Source of the DNA: Malachius bipustulatus
Lineage: Eukaryota; Arthropoda; Insecta; Coleoptera; Melyridae
Assembly: GCA_910589415.1 (NCBI GenBank)
Contig: OU342631.1
Location: 23,250,001-23,314,000, forward strand
Reading direction: 5' to 3'
Length of the DNA stretch: 64,000 nucleotides
The position numbers and the translations under genes were made by a program. Shown here in pieces: positions 22,647 through 33,475 of this stretch. The notes beneath the pieces are model-generated. The model saw nothing but the letters and a program-made list of their open reading frames with translations. It was not told the DNA's origin and made no database searches. The stretch's first letter is position 1; every line of letters begins with the position of its first letter.

Positions 22647-25517
22647 AGTCCGGGATTGACGCCGCACCTTTTTCCATGGCCATCTTTTGTATATCAAAAT
22701 ATGGAAAAATTAAATAACAACTGTGCTGTGATATAACTGAAAATATAGTCTCTTATATAAACATAAAAATCATCCAAGCAATCAATATATAAATATTTGA
22801 CAACAAAAAAAAAACGAAAAATCCACTTTTGCCATCTTACCCGGATTAACGGGTAAAGATGCCACACTAGTTGGGGATAGATGCCCTTACAAAAAATAAC
22901 ACATTTTTTCATGTTAATAATGCATAAAACTCAAACAATAACATCGATACTCTTGTGCTAACTGACTATTAACACACTAAACACTTCTTGGCTCCCACTT
23001 GTAAAAGACTAAAAATACAAACAAAACTAAAATTTAAGAAATATTTGAACAAAACCATTTTTTTTCATTGTGAGTATTTTTCCACACAAATGACAAAGGT
23101 TTTCATATTTCGAACAGCTTTCATGTGACCATTTTGTACAGTGCAGACACTGAACCCATTCATCCTTCTTTTTTGTAAAAGAATATTTTTCTCCACAACC
23201 AACGCATTCAGAATTGTCTTCCTCATCACTAAGTTCTTCATAATGCACACTTTCTTCCGTATCTGTTGTACTATCTTCATCTATTCTTAATTTTCTTTTC
23301 TTACTAGGTTTCATGTGTTTCTTTTCGGTCTGTTTGGTCGTCTTTCTCTTCAAATTTTTATCAGTTTTTTCTTTTACTTTATTTATTTTTTCGTTTAAAA
23401 ACTCCGGGCTTGTCATTACTGCTGCAACTGGACGTGAACGTTTAGTAACTTCTTGAACTTTAATAGTTGGAACAGGATCGATTCTCTCTAGTATTTTGCT
23501 AGGAGTAACTTCATCAACAAATGCAGACGTCTTTCAATGGTTCTTGAAGCTCATCGAATTCCCAAGATGGTCCTGAGATTGGATTGTCATTCGTTGAAAT
23601 ATTTGCGTGTAATCCACATTTCGTTAAGCTAGGTGGATGATCTTTTCGATCTGGAACATGTTCTATCCCCCCAGGCAAATTGTCAGAATAAGAATTGGAA
23701 ACTGTCTCTTCAGAAAAATCATTGTTATTTGGACTTCGATGTTCGGTAGCCCCTTCGGGCATCAGAAAAGCACAATCGGGCACTACGTTTGCATCATAAG
23801 GATATATTCCACTGGATCTAAAAGAAGATAATTACATTACAAGATTACATTTTTGGGTATAGCAGCTTTCGCCCATGATTCATAAAGCAGCTTTCCAAAC
23901 TGCAAACGTTTAATTTGACGTGAAGGATTGATTCTCATCCACGCCTGACAAGAATAATTGTAATAAGCCGACTTTAGTGACTTAAATAAATACTGCACGG
24001 TCAAGAGGTTGTAAATAATGGGTTGTGTGACTGGGTAAACTCATCACAATAACATCATTTTCCTCTGCATACTCCAAGGTATCAACATTACAGTGTGACG
24101 TATGACCATCTACTATGAGAAGAACCTTTCCTTGTTGCTTCCTTGGAATAAAGTGATGTTTTAACCATTCCAAAATGCTGGAGTTTATAGGCCGATTTCT
24201 CTGACATATATATGACGGTTCTAGGAGGCATTCCATCTTCGTATTCCGCTTTTCTATTTTTGCCCTTCATTATACAAGCGGGGGGCAAGAATGTTCCTTC
24301 TGCATTACAGCATGCTACTACCGTTATGGTCTCACCTTTTTCTCCAGATGTTACTGTCATCACGTTTTTACTGCCCTTTTCTGCCAGCACAAAGCTAGGT
24401 TTATTGTTTAGTTGTAAACCAGTTTCATCCATATTATAAATATGACCAGGTTTATCAAAAAGCTGATGCTCCTCCAGGACATCTCGCAGTAATGTAAAAT
24501 AATTATCTACTACTTGTCAGAAATGGAGGAAAAACTAAAATAAATTAATGAATTAATGAATGTTGATGTACAAATGAATTTTGTCGAACACAAACGAATA
24601 AAACATCCAAATATTTACCTGTTTAGTCCTCTGACTCGAGCCGTGGATACTCCTTCAGATTTTCTAACGCAGAGATCGGCATTACGCCTTAAAAATGAGT
24701 TTAGCCAGTCATAGCCAGCTTTGCCATTAGAAAAATTATTTTTTATACTTAGGCTACTTATTAGCAAAGTTGTACGCCAGAACTCTCACATCTTCTCTAT
24801 AGTAGCTGCAAATCCACGACTCTGCAGTTTCTTTAAATGATTAACGAGCTTTCTTTCATTTTCAATACCAAGTACTGGTCCACGACCCATTCCAATTTTT
24901 CCAGTCACTCCTTTCTGAATCCTTCGGCGTACAGTGTCCTAGATGGTACTTTGAATGTGCGGGAGGCTTCATTAATTCCCATTAAATTATTGGTTACCGC
25001 GTGTATGGCATCATTTAATTATTGTTGCTCCGTCCATGTCCCTCTATATCTGAGGTGCGCGTGTATGTAGTTGGCATACTTTAAAATTAAAAAAAGTATT
25101 TTATATGAGGGGCATCTTCCACTTTTCTAGCCAGGGCATCTTTCCCTATTGTCCGGTAAAGATGCCCCAGCTAAAAATCAAATTCAAATTTAGCGCTAGA
25201 TTAACAGAATCAACTCTTAACTTAACCTTCCACATGTCTGAAGGTATACTTCAAGTCCAAGAAATGCGGTAAATTCACTTTTACTAAGATATGCGAGACA
25301 AATAGGATTATCGTGATTAATTTTTCGAAGTACTGAAAATATATTTTTGTAAATAACTCACCTAAAAATAAGGGTTTTTTGTTGTTTACTATAAAACTAC
25401 ACACACAACCAGGCACGTTACAGTAACGACTAACGCACACAACTGGCACTACCTGCTGCATAGTTGCCAAACTATTTCAGTGAGGCGTCTTTTCCGGTAG
25501 GGCATCAATCCCGAACT
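22647..25517 (-). mobile_element. pogo/Tigger-type DNA transposon, ~2.87 kb
   Basis: The left end agtccgggattga.gcc is matched by the reverse complement of the right end (agttcgggattgatgcc). Both are flanked by TA, the pogo target. Subterminal repeats of the type gg(c/t)aaagatgcc occur inside both ends (22850-22890, 25105-25170). The transposase pseudogene fills the interior on the minus strand. Size, target and gene content fit a complete, once autonomous copy that has since gained a few frameshifts. Confidence 0.85.
23027..25470 (-). pseudogene. pogo/Tigger-type transposase with C-terminal zinc finger
   Basis: A cut-and-paste transposase of the DDE_1 type. A first short exon may be 25470-25362 (MATMQQVVPV..., then a gtgagt donor). 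The psq-type HTH is at 25075-24890 (GINEASRTFKVPSRTLY) with two stops, then RNADLCVRKSEGVSTARVRG at 24690-24625. Catalytic core: NMDETGLQLNNKPS (first Asp, 24435), LLIVDGHTSH (second, 24140) and HYLQPLDRAVF (third, 24000), with shifts near 24185 and 23990. An intron probably lies near 23850-23820 (gtaatg...tag), before SGIYPYDANVVPDCAF. The C-terminus has a lysine-rich linker and a C4HC3-like finger, CVGCGEKYSF...WVQCLHCTKWSHESC...CHLCG (23225-23075). All three Asp are present but not in one frame. Confidence 0.85.
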
Positions 25518-25599
25518 TACTATTGATAATTAAAATCATCTTCTAGTAAATATCAATACGTTTAATAGTAAAACTATTATTAATACTCACCCTAAGTAT

Positions 25600-25790
25600 T
25601 TTTAAAACTTGAAACGAACTATTTGCAGTTCGTTAGACAAGTTCGAAATTAATTAATCTAATGGCCTCACGTTGGGCGCCACTTGAAACGAACTATTTGC
25701 AGATAGACACGTTGGGTGCCACTTGAAACGAATTATTAATTAATTAATTAATCTAATGGCCCCACGTTGGTCGCCACTTGAAACGAACTA
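25600..25790 (-). repeat. Triplicated LTR/primer-binding-site junction of an LTR retrotransposon
   Basis: On the minus strand, tggcgcccaacgtg(a/g)gg and two variants appear at about 25686, 25724 and 25782. Each is preceded by gttcgtttcaag. The 17-base motif is complementary to the 3' end of insect tRNA-Lys (known sequence), the primer for many gypsy-type elements. The preceding ...ttcgtttca ends in CA like an LTR, with a 2-nt spacer. Three tandem copies are unusual and suggest local duplication of an LTR/PBS junction. Confidence 0.6.
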
Positions 25791-27620
25791 TTTAACCCTT
25801 AGAGGGGAAAAATAGTCGCTGAGAGCATGAGACAAAAAAAAAAACACCAAGGGTCGTAGGTTGAGTCGCTAGTCTAAGAGGGTCAGCAATAACAAGCAGG
25901 TCAGCAGAACAACAGGTACTCTTTATCAAAATAAAATCACAGATGTTATCACAGACTCTTGAGCACGGTTAACAGATAATAAAAAAACAAGAGCGTGCGG
26001 TGCTAGTCGAATGAATGGATCGGATACTGATGGTTCACAAGGGCACTTATCTTCGTATGGCTCTCCAGTACGAGGATGACGATTTTCGGGTCAGGTGCCC
26101 TTCAGTGCGAGGTACAAGTCCAGTTGGTAGTGGACTGGATCTTCAGGCTTGGCTCCAGGAACTTACTTTGGTTCGAAAGGTGGACTTCGCAGGAAAAAGT
26201 GGCGTCGGTACAAAAAAAGCAAGGTTGATACGGAAAAATCTGCCTCAATCTGCCTGGGTACGCAAAATTCTTCTCGGTACGGAAAAAGCAGTTGCCTCCA
26301 GGAAAAAGCTGCAATATCATACGTATCAGAGACACTCTTGTATGAATGAACGGTCCGATCGAGTCTGCTTGCCACGGGTACATACATTATGTCCCGTCCT
26401 CAAGATAAAGTGCGGACAAAAATGTGATTGACTCGATATAGAGCGAAACTCGATCGGATATAAAAGCTGTAATTAAAAATAGCATATTGTATCAACAAAA
26501 TATGATCTGTATAATTCCAACACAATTAAGAAAATCATTTTACGACACTCACCAAGCCAAAAACGTGTGTGATGTTTCTAATAATGAACGGTAAGTTCAA
26601 GCCGCCATTATGTCTATTATTCGCGACAGGTATTTGCGTGGACCTTCCTGAGCGAATTCCAGAAGTGAAAAGAAGGTGAAAACGCAGGTATTCGCAGATT
26701 TCAACTCGACAGTCGAGGTCGACGAGACTCGACGGCCGAAGTCGACGAACTCGAGGCCTCCAGTCGGCCGTGCACTAAACGCCACCATCACTCACTCACT
26801 GCGCGCGCCCGCCGTTGTCTCCGTGTTGCTGGCATTTAGCCGGTACGTACAAGGTGTACGTTACAAACCAGCTTATGAATATTTACCAATCGTTGTTAAC
26901 CTATGAATAAACAGTGTATCTACATCCTGAGCACATCCCTAGTCCATCCTGATATTGGTATTTTTCTTCCTCCGTGGGAACGTAGCCAGAAATCATCACC
27001 AATCATCATATCAAAGAAAATCATTCATCGTCACAACTCCAACTATACCAGCTACAAAACTAAACCGCAACACAGTGAGTACTGAATAGGTAATTTCTAA
27101 AATGCACAACCCAAAAAGGGTGTCTCATTCTGTCTCATAATAATTTCAAAAATGGACAACCCAAAAAGGGTGTCTCAGTGAACTCTTTCTTTTTCCGTTA
27201 AATAATTGCTGCGTGTTCTAACTTTTATAGCATAAGTTAAAATTATTTCTTTGAGGAGTAACGGGAGGTTTGGCCGCTCCTACTGTACTCATTTTGTATA
27301 AATATTCTGTTGACTTATTAAAACTTTGTCCAATATAAACGAACTAGTTATTTGTTTATATAAAATCTGACCACTAATAAAAATTTTGATACAGCCAGTA
27401 TCCGTTGAGCAGCTTTAAATTTCAAAAGAATACTTGGCACGGGGATCATTAAAACCATCATTTGGTTCATCGCAGTCTCCGTTTCAGTACCTACCACACG
27501 TTGGTTCGATTCTCGCATACTACCTCACTTGCATTGAGGTACAAAAAATTATGTCTCAAGTGCACTACGTGAGCATTAGGAGCATTGCTGCTGCTAGACA
27601 TTTCTAATTTACATACTTTT
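25790..27620. other. Probable LTR-element debris with a 50-bp tandem duplication
   Basis: This is more GC-rich than its surroundings. On the + strand a tataaaag box lies at 26460 and an aataaa near 26905, a spacing possible for an LTR, but I find no matching second LTR and no gag or pol motif. At 27090-27178 a 38-bp block (with cacaacccaaaaagggtgtc) occurs twice, 50 bp apart. Frames at 26015-26431 (+) and overlapping minus frames look like chance openings in balanced DNA. Confidence 0.35.
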
Positions 27621-27630
27621 CTTTACTATA

Positions 27631-28335
27631 CAGGGTTATCCTAAACAGGTGCCAAAAATTTTGGTGGGGGTTGATTCCTTTGCTCATTCTATAAGGAAAA
27701 AAGTTGCTGTTAACGTGGGTTCGAAAATTCACCGTTTTTGAGATACCGTAAGGTCAAAGAAATACTTTTTTCCAGTTTTTTTAAGATATCTCAGAAACAT
27801 TTGAGGTAGGTAGGTTAAGGTACTGAGCTCGACTTTTGTGCATATCTTAATATTAATATGTTGTTGACTAAATATTTTTCATATGACAGTGGCGGAGATT
27901 ATAAGGGTTGCCTGAGATTTTTTGGCTCTAAAATTTACGACACCGCAGGAGCAAATTGTCATTTTAAAAGAACATTTTAAACCGCCCATTTTTGAAATGA
28001 AGGATAAAAACTTCTCTAAATCCTAAAATCTCCTCCAAAGGCACATAAAAAAAATTAGTAATAAAAAGGTAGCTATATCAATGATATGACATGTACAAAA
28101 TCTGAGTTCTGTATCTCAAACGGTTCCCGAGATATCTCCAAAAAAAGTGTAAAAATAATTTTTTTATCTCAAATTTTTCACCCTCTGTATCCAAAAAACA
28201 GTGTTTCCCTAAGACACGCTAATAGGGAATTTTTTGTTTAAAATGAGCCAAGGAATCAATTCCTGAATTTTTTCATAAGAGACGCATAGAGATTTTCGTG
28301 TGAATGCAAATATTTAAACCTGGCATAGTGGCAAT
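27631..28335. mobile_element. Palindromic element, decayed, same family as 39315-39969
   Basis: It begins (ta)cagggttatcctaaacagg. Its right part holds the reverse complement of the left (ggttgattcctttgctcatt against aatgagccaaggaatcaatt near 28240). The core catatgacagtggcggagat followed by gggttgcctgagatttttt recurs almost unchanged at 39540. No coding motif. The right end is approximate. Confidence 0.65.
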
Positions 28336-28739
28336 GTTTTTTTTTTATAGTTGACCGTGCAAATTGATGTAGGCGATGTCGAAACCTTCGCTACACGTCG
28401 AATATAGGAAATATTGTACAGTAGACTACTCTATTGAACTTTCTAAGAGTGTGATACGTGGTAACTGTTATTTACTGGAACTGTTATTCGTTTATAAGTT
28501 ACTTTAAGATAACTATTATTTTTAATGCGAGTTGTAGTCTCAAATCATCTTATCCTTTATAGGACCAGAGTCATTATGTAGCTTCGAAGACCCATTCTTC
28601 AAGGCAGAACTCCCAAAGGAAGAAAAAACTGAGAAAAATACATTGCAGGGACCTGACAGGGTTGAGACAAGCCAACGAACTCCTCAGGAACTGCAACGGA
28701 GAGAAGTCGCAGATAATCCTCAACCTCGGTGTTTTCATT

Positions 28740-28985
28740 TGTTCATAACTTAAAAGCTGCTTAATTTAAACCGCAACTGTAAAAATAATTATTAGGTAGG
28801 TATTGGATTTTTCCAGGAAATATAAAAATACAATAAAATACAGGGTGTTCTATTTAAAAAAAATAAACAATGTCGTCATTACTGAGTCAAGGAACATCCT
28901 GTATAATTTTTTTATATCAATAGAAAGTAAATCAAATTATAAAATTGACCTGTTTCAGGTTTATCATCTTCAGATCACATTTCTA
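28740..28985 (+). repeat. Dispersed repeat fragment, second copy near 62020-62110
   Basis: aatacaataaaatacagggt, then cctatttaa-like and actgagtcaaggaac words, match 62020-62110 in the same order. It ends in aacatcctgtata, so it is probably another decayed element with cagggtg-type ends. Confidence 0.5.
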
Positions 28986-28989
28986 TAAA

Positions 28990-29639
28990 TTCGGTGGGGG
29001 GAGGGGAGGTGTCTAGTTTTGAAATTAAAGCACGGTACAAGCGTCATTTTCTTTATTATTGATATACATAGAGGTATGTGGATTGAATGGTGATTTTAAT
29101 GGTATATTTTAAATGGTATTTATATAAAGACGATCAGCCAGTGTGGTATAGTATTGCTAACTCCGTTTCCAGTTTAGGATATTGTGGACTATCAGCTGTC
29201 AATACAAATGAAGACCACCCACCCAGTAGCATAGCATTCTGCTCACTTGACTTTGCCGCCCTCAAACAATACATCATTTAAATTTTCTCATTGTCCACCG
29301 GATCAGTCGTTTTAGCAGATATAACTCAAACCCCATTCAGCTTCATTCAGACTGTCTTTGCTTCTATGGAACCAGTCACCGTGCAAATTTATCATTACGC
29401 TGCTTATTTATTTTTAAATAGGTTTATGTTTATTTCCTTTTTCACCCCTTCAAGTTGAAATATCGGACAGGTCTCAAACGCAGATATCGCACATAATATT
29501 TGATTTTTTCGTTTTCCGTTTGGAGACAGATTAATTAATGTTAATTATTATAATAGAGTGATGAAAAAATCAATTTTTAATTTTTTAATCTCAAAAATTT
29601 AGAATAATAATTACTCCTATACTTAGACCTTTATTGTGT
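28990..29639. other. Interval without recognised features
   Basis: AT-rich DNA up to the CTAC target of the LTR element. A 64-codon open frame at 29087-29281 (+) has no motif I know. Confidence 0.4.
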
Positions 29640-30758
29640 CTACTGTGACCACTCACCCCCCTGGCTCGATGATCGTCTAGAAAAATCTTTTATTTTTCTT
29701 TTTTTTTTGAAAACCCCCAAATGAGTTGTGCCTTGTTTTGTAGGTAACCTCATAGGTTCCTGGATAAGGTATGCAGAAATAATGGTGGAAAGAAAACAAA
29801 AGGATAGTTTAATACATTTATTTCACCTCAGACAAATTCGTATTTAATTTAAGTTACTTTACTTTTGATAAACTAAGGTAGCCGGAGTTTCGGCAACGCA
29901 GGAGGAATTTTCCCAAAATTTTAACCACACCTTCTTTTCAGACCAATTGCAACACGGCAATCTCTCTTTTCCTTTTCCTTTGCTATTTTGACCATTTTCA
30001 CCTGGTTATGAAATGTGTACCTCATTTATTATATTATTTTCTTTTTCTTTTCTTTTTTTTTTTTTTGTTTGCTTCTTTCTTTTTTTTTTTGAATTTGAAT
30101 TGGGTGGAGTTTATTGTGCTAGAATTCCATCAGTTAAATAATACCATAAACGGCATATCAACACTTTACGAGAGTGCAAGGTCTTCAACTCACCGCCGGC
30201 CATGTTTGCGATTCATTCCCGCCTGCAGAGGAATGATCAACCTAGTCAGTGATCACTTTTCTCCTAACGGCGGTATACCGTTTTGTTAGTAAGTGTTTGT
30301 TGATGCGAGTTAGTTTAAAAGAGTATACCTCGCGTTAATAGGACGTCTGAGATTATTTAAGGGGAAAGAAGTCGTGCACATAAACTTTTTTTAAGTTGAG
30401 AAAACAACTTCATGAATCTTGAATGGCTTTTTGCAAATAAACATCAGTACCAATTTCAGTCCAAGGAAAAACCAAATTTTGTTTGTGATTTCAAAGATTT
30501 ACCTTTTCATTTTCATTTTGACCAAACTAAAGTGGAAATTTTACTTACAGTGAAAATTTGACGTATTTTAACAAATATTTTCTAAAGTGGATTAAAAGTG
30601 GAGAAAATTCGTACAGTTAGGCAACATTGTACAGGGTAGTCGAGTAACCTGCCTTGCTTTCACCCCGGCTCCTTCTTTGATGCTAGTGAACAAAAGAAAA
30701 ACTGTGTTAAGTAAATAAACAAGAAGAGGTGTCATAAAATTTGGATACAATACCGACT

Positions 30759-30764
30759 TTTATT
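30759..30764 (-). terminator. Candidate polyadenylation signal AATAAA in the 3' LTR
   Basis: AATAAA on the minus strand, overlapping the stop codon of the LTR ORF and ~600 bp downstream of the TATA box; the equivalent in the 5' LTR is 34592-34597. Confidence 0.55.
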
Positions 30765-31005
30765 GACCTGTATTCAATTGTTGGATGATGGCGTGCGGAT
30801 TTGGGTTACCACCTGATTGAAGACTGTAGAATTGCATATTGGCCCCTTCTCGAACAGATGGAGTGACAGGAGATCGTTGGGCTAGTTCTGGACCATTTGC
30901 AGCATCGGTGACGGCGACATCGGGGGCGGCGGTGTTGGAGGCGGCGTCGACGAGGGCGGCGTCGACGAGGGCGGCGGCATCGGTGGTTGACTGTAGATCT
31001 GACAT
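30760..31005 (-). CDS. Small LTR-encoded ORF, Ala/Asp-rich (3' LTR copy)
   Basis: 81 codons starting MSDLQSTTDAAALVDAA, with a duplicated ALVDA block produced by a 15-bp DNA repeat, ending in a Q/N-rich tail. The frame lies in the presumed R region, so it would be in both the leader and the 3' end of the element's RNA. The TAA stop is inside the AATAAA signal. I recognise no domain. It may be a real small protein or an accident of GC-rich leader DNA; identity between the LTRs only reflects youth and does not show selection. Confidence 0.4.
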   Translation of the reverse strand: MSDLQSTTDAAALVDAALVDAASNTAAPDVAVTDAANGPELAQRSPVTPSVREGANMQFYSLQSGGNPNPHAIIQQLNTGQ

Positions 31006-31373
31006 TGCGGGACAGTGGCGAGACTTGGCAGTGACTTGACTGATTGACGGTGTTGTTACTTATCAACAGAAAACTTCTCGAGGGAAACTGTTATAGGAAA
31101 TCCCAAATCAGTCAAACCTGACAGCTATAATCGGCTCTCTTGGGTAGTTAAGCGTTCCAGAATGACTGGCTCTCTTAAATAGACAAGCTTTCCAAATTAC
31201 AGGGCAGGTCTTGGCATGAAGATAGAAATAGGTATATTCGGCGTATGGTATAGGTAATGAGAGGATGAGTTACTTCTTCTAGGCGGAGAATTGCTTCTTT
31301 CTAGGCTTAGTAACTCGGGTGTTTCAGGATCTGGATCAGATTTCTGAATGAATTTCTCTTGAAAAATCGAGCC

Positions 31374-31381
31374 TATTTATA
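31374..31381 (-). promoter_or_regulatory. TATA box of the 3' LTR
   Basis: ctataaatag on the minus strand, ~370 bp upstream of the LTR ORF start. Confidence 0.55.
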
Positions 31382-32042
31382 GTTGAGACATCCCTTGTCT
31401 TCATCCGATGTATTGTATTCGACTTCCGTTACTTCTTTACCGTTATGAGCTTGCTTTGTGTTTTATCCGAGAAACCAAATTATTTCAGCTTTCCCTGCTT
31501 TTCTGGGATCGGGAAAGCAGCTGAAAGTATGTGTATGAGAATTTTCTATAGGTAGGTGTTTTTTCTTCGAGTCGAAATTCGCATTTTAACGGGTTAATTA
31601 GCGGTTTTAGGTTTATTGATTGTTCAAACTTTATTCGTTTATTCTGGAGCTGTCTGTGATGGGATTTTCTTAATTGATATCTTCGAATTTGAGCATTTAT
31701 CAGGGGTAGCTGTGTATGAAAATTCGCTGGCTTATCTAAACGTTTTCGGGTAGTTTTCATTGTTTCAAATGTTTAATTGGAGTTTTCAAGGGTTTTCCGT
31801 GTTGATAACTGGTTTCTGGTATTTTTCTCAAGTTGTCTAACTTATTCACTATCATCATGTAAAATTTCGAAGGTGTAGCTTGATTTCAATAATTTTCTTT
31901 ACTTACATCTTGTATGAATGATGGTACAGCTTGATTCTGCTATGTTGCCACGTAGTCCACCTCGTCATTTAATTTATATATTTAATTTTTATTTTAATTA
32001 ATTTTGAAAAGAGTTTGCCATACCTAGGGGTGGTCTACTTCA

Positions 32043-32060
32043 CTGCCCGCCGCGACTAAT
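32043..32060 (-). promoter_or_regulatory. Polypurine tract candidate next to the 3' LTR
   Basis: The minus strand reads gcggcgggcag directly before the LTR start tgaagtag. It is short and imperfect as a purine tract, but in the place where plus-strand DNA synthesis is primed. Confidence 0.5.
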
Positions 32061-32277
32061 GTTTAATGGAATTTTAAATTTAAACATTCGTCGGTTGCTT
32101 GTTTTCCATCAGCTTCCTGGTCTTCTTCTTTAAAGCTAGTCGCTCCCTCCTACGTTGTTTCCTCTGGAGACGATTGACATGGTCCATTTAAATTTTGCTT
32201 GACCTTGGCTTTGAAGTTGGCGGTAGGTATAGGTCTTGAAGGTCGTGTTGGTACTGGGGTCAAATCCTCGGACCTGC

Positions 32278-33417
32278 TTAATTTGACAACCCGGAGTTTC
32301 CCTGGTTGCTGGATTTGAAGTTACCTCCTGCGGGTCCGGTTTTAGAGTTCTCTTGTCGGTTTGCGGTCCATGTATACGGTGTTGGGCGTTTTACCGGGGC
32401 CTGAACTCTAGCTACTACTGGTCGGTTGAAATTCACAATGTCTTCTTGTGTCTTTAAGAATTCAGCGGCTCCTGCTAACGTGTGTCTGGAGGTTAGCGAC
32501 CATAACGCCTGAATATGAGTTGGAAAATGGCGCATTAGACTAGCAACCAATACCTCCTCGGGAATTCGTTCTGTTAAAAATTTTGCCAATCTAACATAAT
32601 ATGCGAAATGTCTGCACATAGTACGCTGATTGTCCCAAACGGCAGTTCCAATTAAATGGCGTAACTTGCTTTGCTCTTGAGCGGACCAGAAGTTCTTGAG
32701 GAAGTCCCGCTTAAAGTCGTCGTAGGTTAACCAAGTATGCTGGTAGATTGCTGCCCAGTTCTTGGCATGCGTTTGCAAACCTTCAATTGCCGTGTCTAGC
32801 TGTTGCTCTACGGGTATTCTATGCTTTAGAAAGTACCGCCCTAAATCTTCCAGGTATTGAATAGGCTCAGCTTCTCCTAATAGTTCACCAGGATACTTAG
32901 GCGGATGGTCAACTTGGGTATAAAAAATGGTTGATGCGACTGCTTGTGTTGCGCTAGCGGGGATGATGCTGCTTGGACCAGAAGTTGTGGCTGGTATCTC
33001 AATTCCTGGGCTGGACCTAACCTGAGTCCCACCTACTATATCAGCAAAGGGAGTTGTGCGAGCTCTAACATCAGTCATTACTTCCTGGGCTTGCTGATTG
33101 TTATTCGTTGTCGGTCTGGTTCCTTCTGTGGATATAGTCCTTGTCTCCTCCAGTCTTCGGTCAAAGTTTCTAGCTGTCTCCCTGTTTTCCTGAATCAACC
33201 TTTCTATACTTCCACAAAGAGCTAGTTGAAGGCTGTGCATGGATGCTCTTTGCTCAGAAAACATTTCTCTCAACCAATCAGTCAGAGTCACCTCTTCTGC
33301 GCCCTCCGGCTGTTGGTCTGCCTCCATACCTTCTTCCACTCCGGCTGCGTCACCTGTATTCAATTCAGTACGAGAGTAGATTAACTGTGATACGATAATA
33401 AAGTGAAATATTTTCAT
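32278..33417 (-). CDS. gag: Gag protein of the gypsy-type element
   Basis: About 379 codons from the ATG at 33417; the frame opens a little upstream after a TAG. Gag forms the cytoplasmic particle that packages element RNA. The N-terminal third is low complexity (Glu/Gln/Thr-rich). Residues ~170-330 fit the retrotransposon gag (capsid-like) domain, with PPKYPGELLGEAEP, AIEGLQTHAKNWAAI, FKRDFLKNFW and LMRHFPTHIQALW. The C-terminus is basic (NRQENSKTGPAGGNFK) and I see no CCHC knuckle. The frame is intact. Another start, such as the later MEADQQPEG, is possible. No pol frame follows before the polypurine site. Confidence 0.85.
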   Translation of the reverse strand: MKIFHFIIVSQLIYSRTELNTGDAAGVEEGMEADQQPEGAEEVTLTDWLREMFSEQRASMHSLQLALCGSIERLIQENRETARNFDRRLEETRTISTEGTRPTTNNNQQAQEVMTDVRARTTPFADIVGGTQVRSSPGIEIPATTSGPSSIIPASATQAVASTIFYTQVDHPPKYPGELLGEAEPIQYLEDLGRYFLKHRIPVEQQLDTAIEGLQTHAKNWAAIYQHTWLTYDDFKRDFLKNFWSAQEQSKLRHLIGTAVWDNQRTMCRHFAYYVRLAKFLTERIPEEVLVASLMRHFPTHIQALWSLTSRHTLAGAAEFLKTQEDIVNFNRPVVARVQAPVKRPTPYTWTANRQENSKTGPAGGNFKSSNQGNSGLSN

Positions 33418-33457
33418 GATCTCCCTTTCCACCTTTACTTCTGCCTATTTTCCCTTA

Positions 33458-33475
33458 TCCTGCGGCACGGCACCA
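33458..33475 (-). promoter_or_regulatory. Primer binding site, tRNA-His-like
   Basis: One base after the 5' LTR end (minus strand) comes tggtgccgtgccgcagga. The first ten bases complement the acceptor end of tRNA-His (…CACGGCACCA); the rest diverges. Position is certain, tRNA identity less so. Confidence 0.65.

Larger units (their letters stand above)
29644..32042 (-). repeat. 3' LTR (2399 bp)
   Basis: On the minus strand it runs tgaagtagaccacc...ggtcaca. A TATA box (31374-31381), an 81-codon ORF (31005-30760) and an aataaa signal (30764-30759) suggest U3 of about 0.7 kb, R of about 0.6 kb and U5 of about 1.1 kb. It is far longer than usual gypsy LTRs (a few hundred bp). It contains a T-rich stretch at 30050-30090 and a gcggcgtcgacgag repeat. 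Confidence 0.93.

Noticed and set aside
26015..26431. 138-codon plus-strand frame and overlapping minus frames
   Set aside because: Several frames are open on both strands over the same DNA, which is balanced in composition and shows short internal repeats (ggtac..aaaaa); no domain is visible.
27490..27530. tRNA-like ggttcgattctcgc box
   Set aside because: No acceptor stem, D arm or anticodon arm can be placed around it.
30008..30289. Phe-rich 93-codon plus-strand frame in both LTRs
   Set aside because: The N-terminal part is a poly-T run, and it is antisense to the direction of the element.
30839..31039. Plus-strand open frame in the LTR (and its twin at 34672-34872), plus the Arg-rich minus frame at 30806-31066
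   Set aside because: They are shadows of the same GC-rich gcggcgtcgacg repeat in other frames. The minus frame starting MSDLQ is the better candidate because it ends at the polyadenylation signal.
32944..33225. 93-codon plus-strand frame inside the LTR element
   Set aside because: It lies antisense to the intact gag gene and has no domain; balanced codon use of gag explains it.
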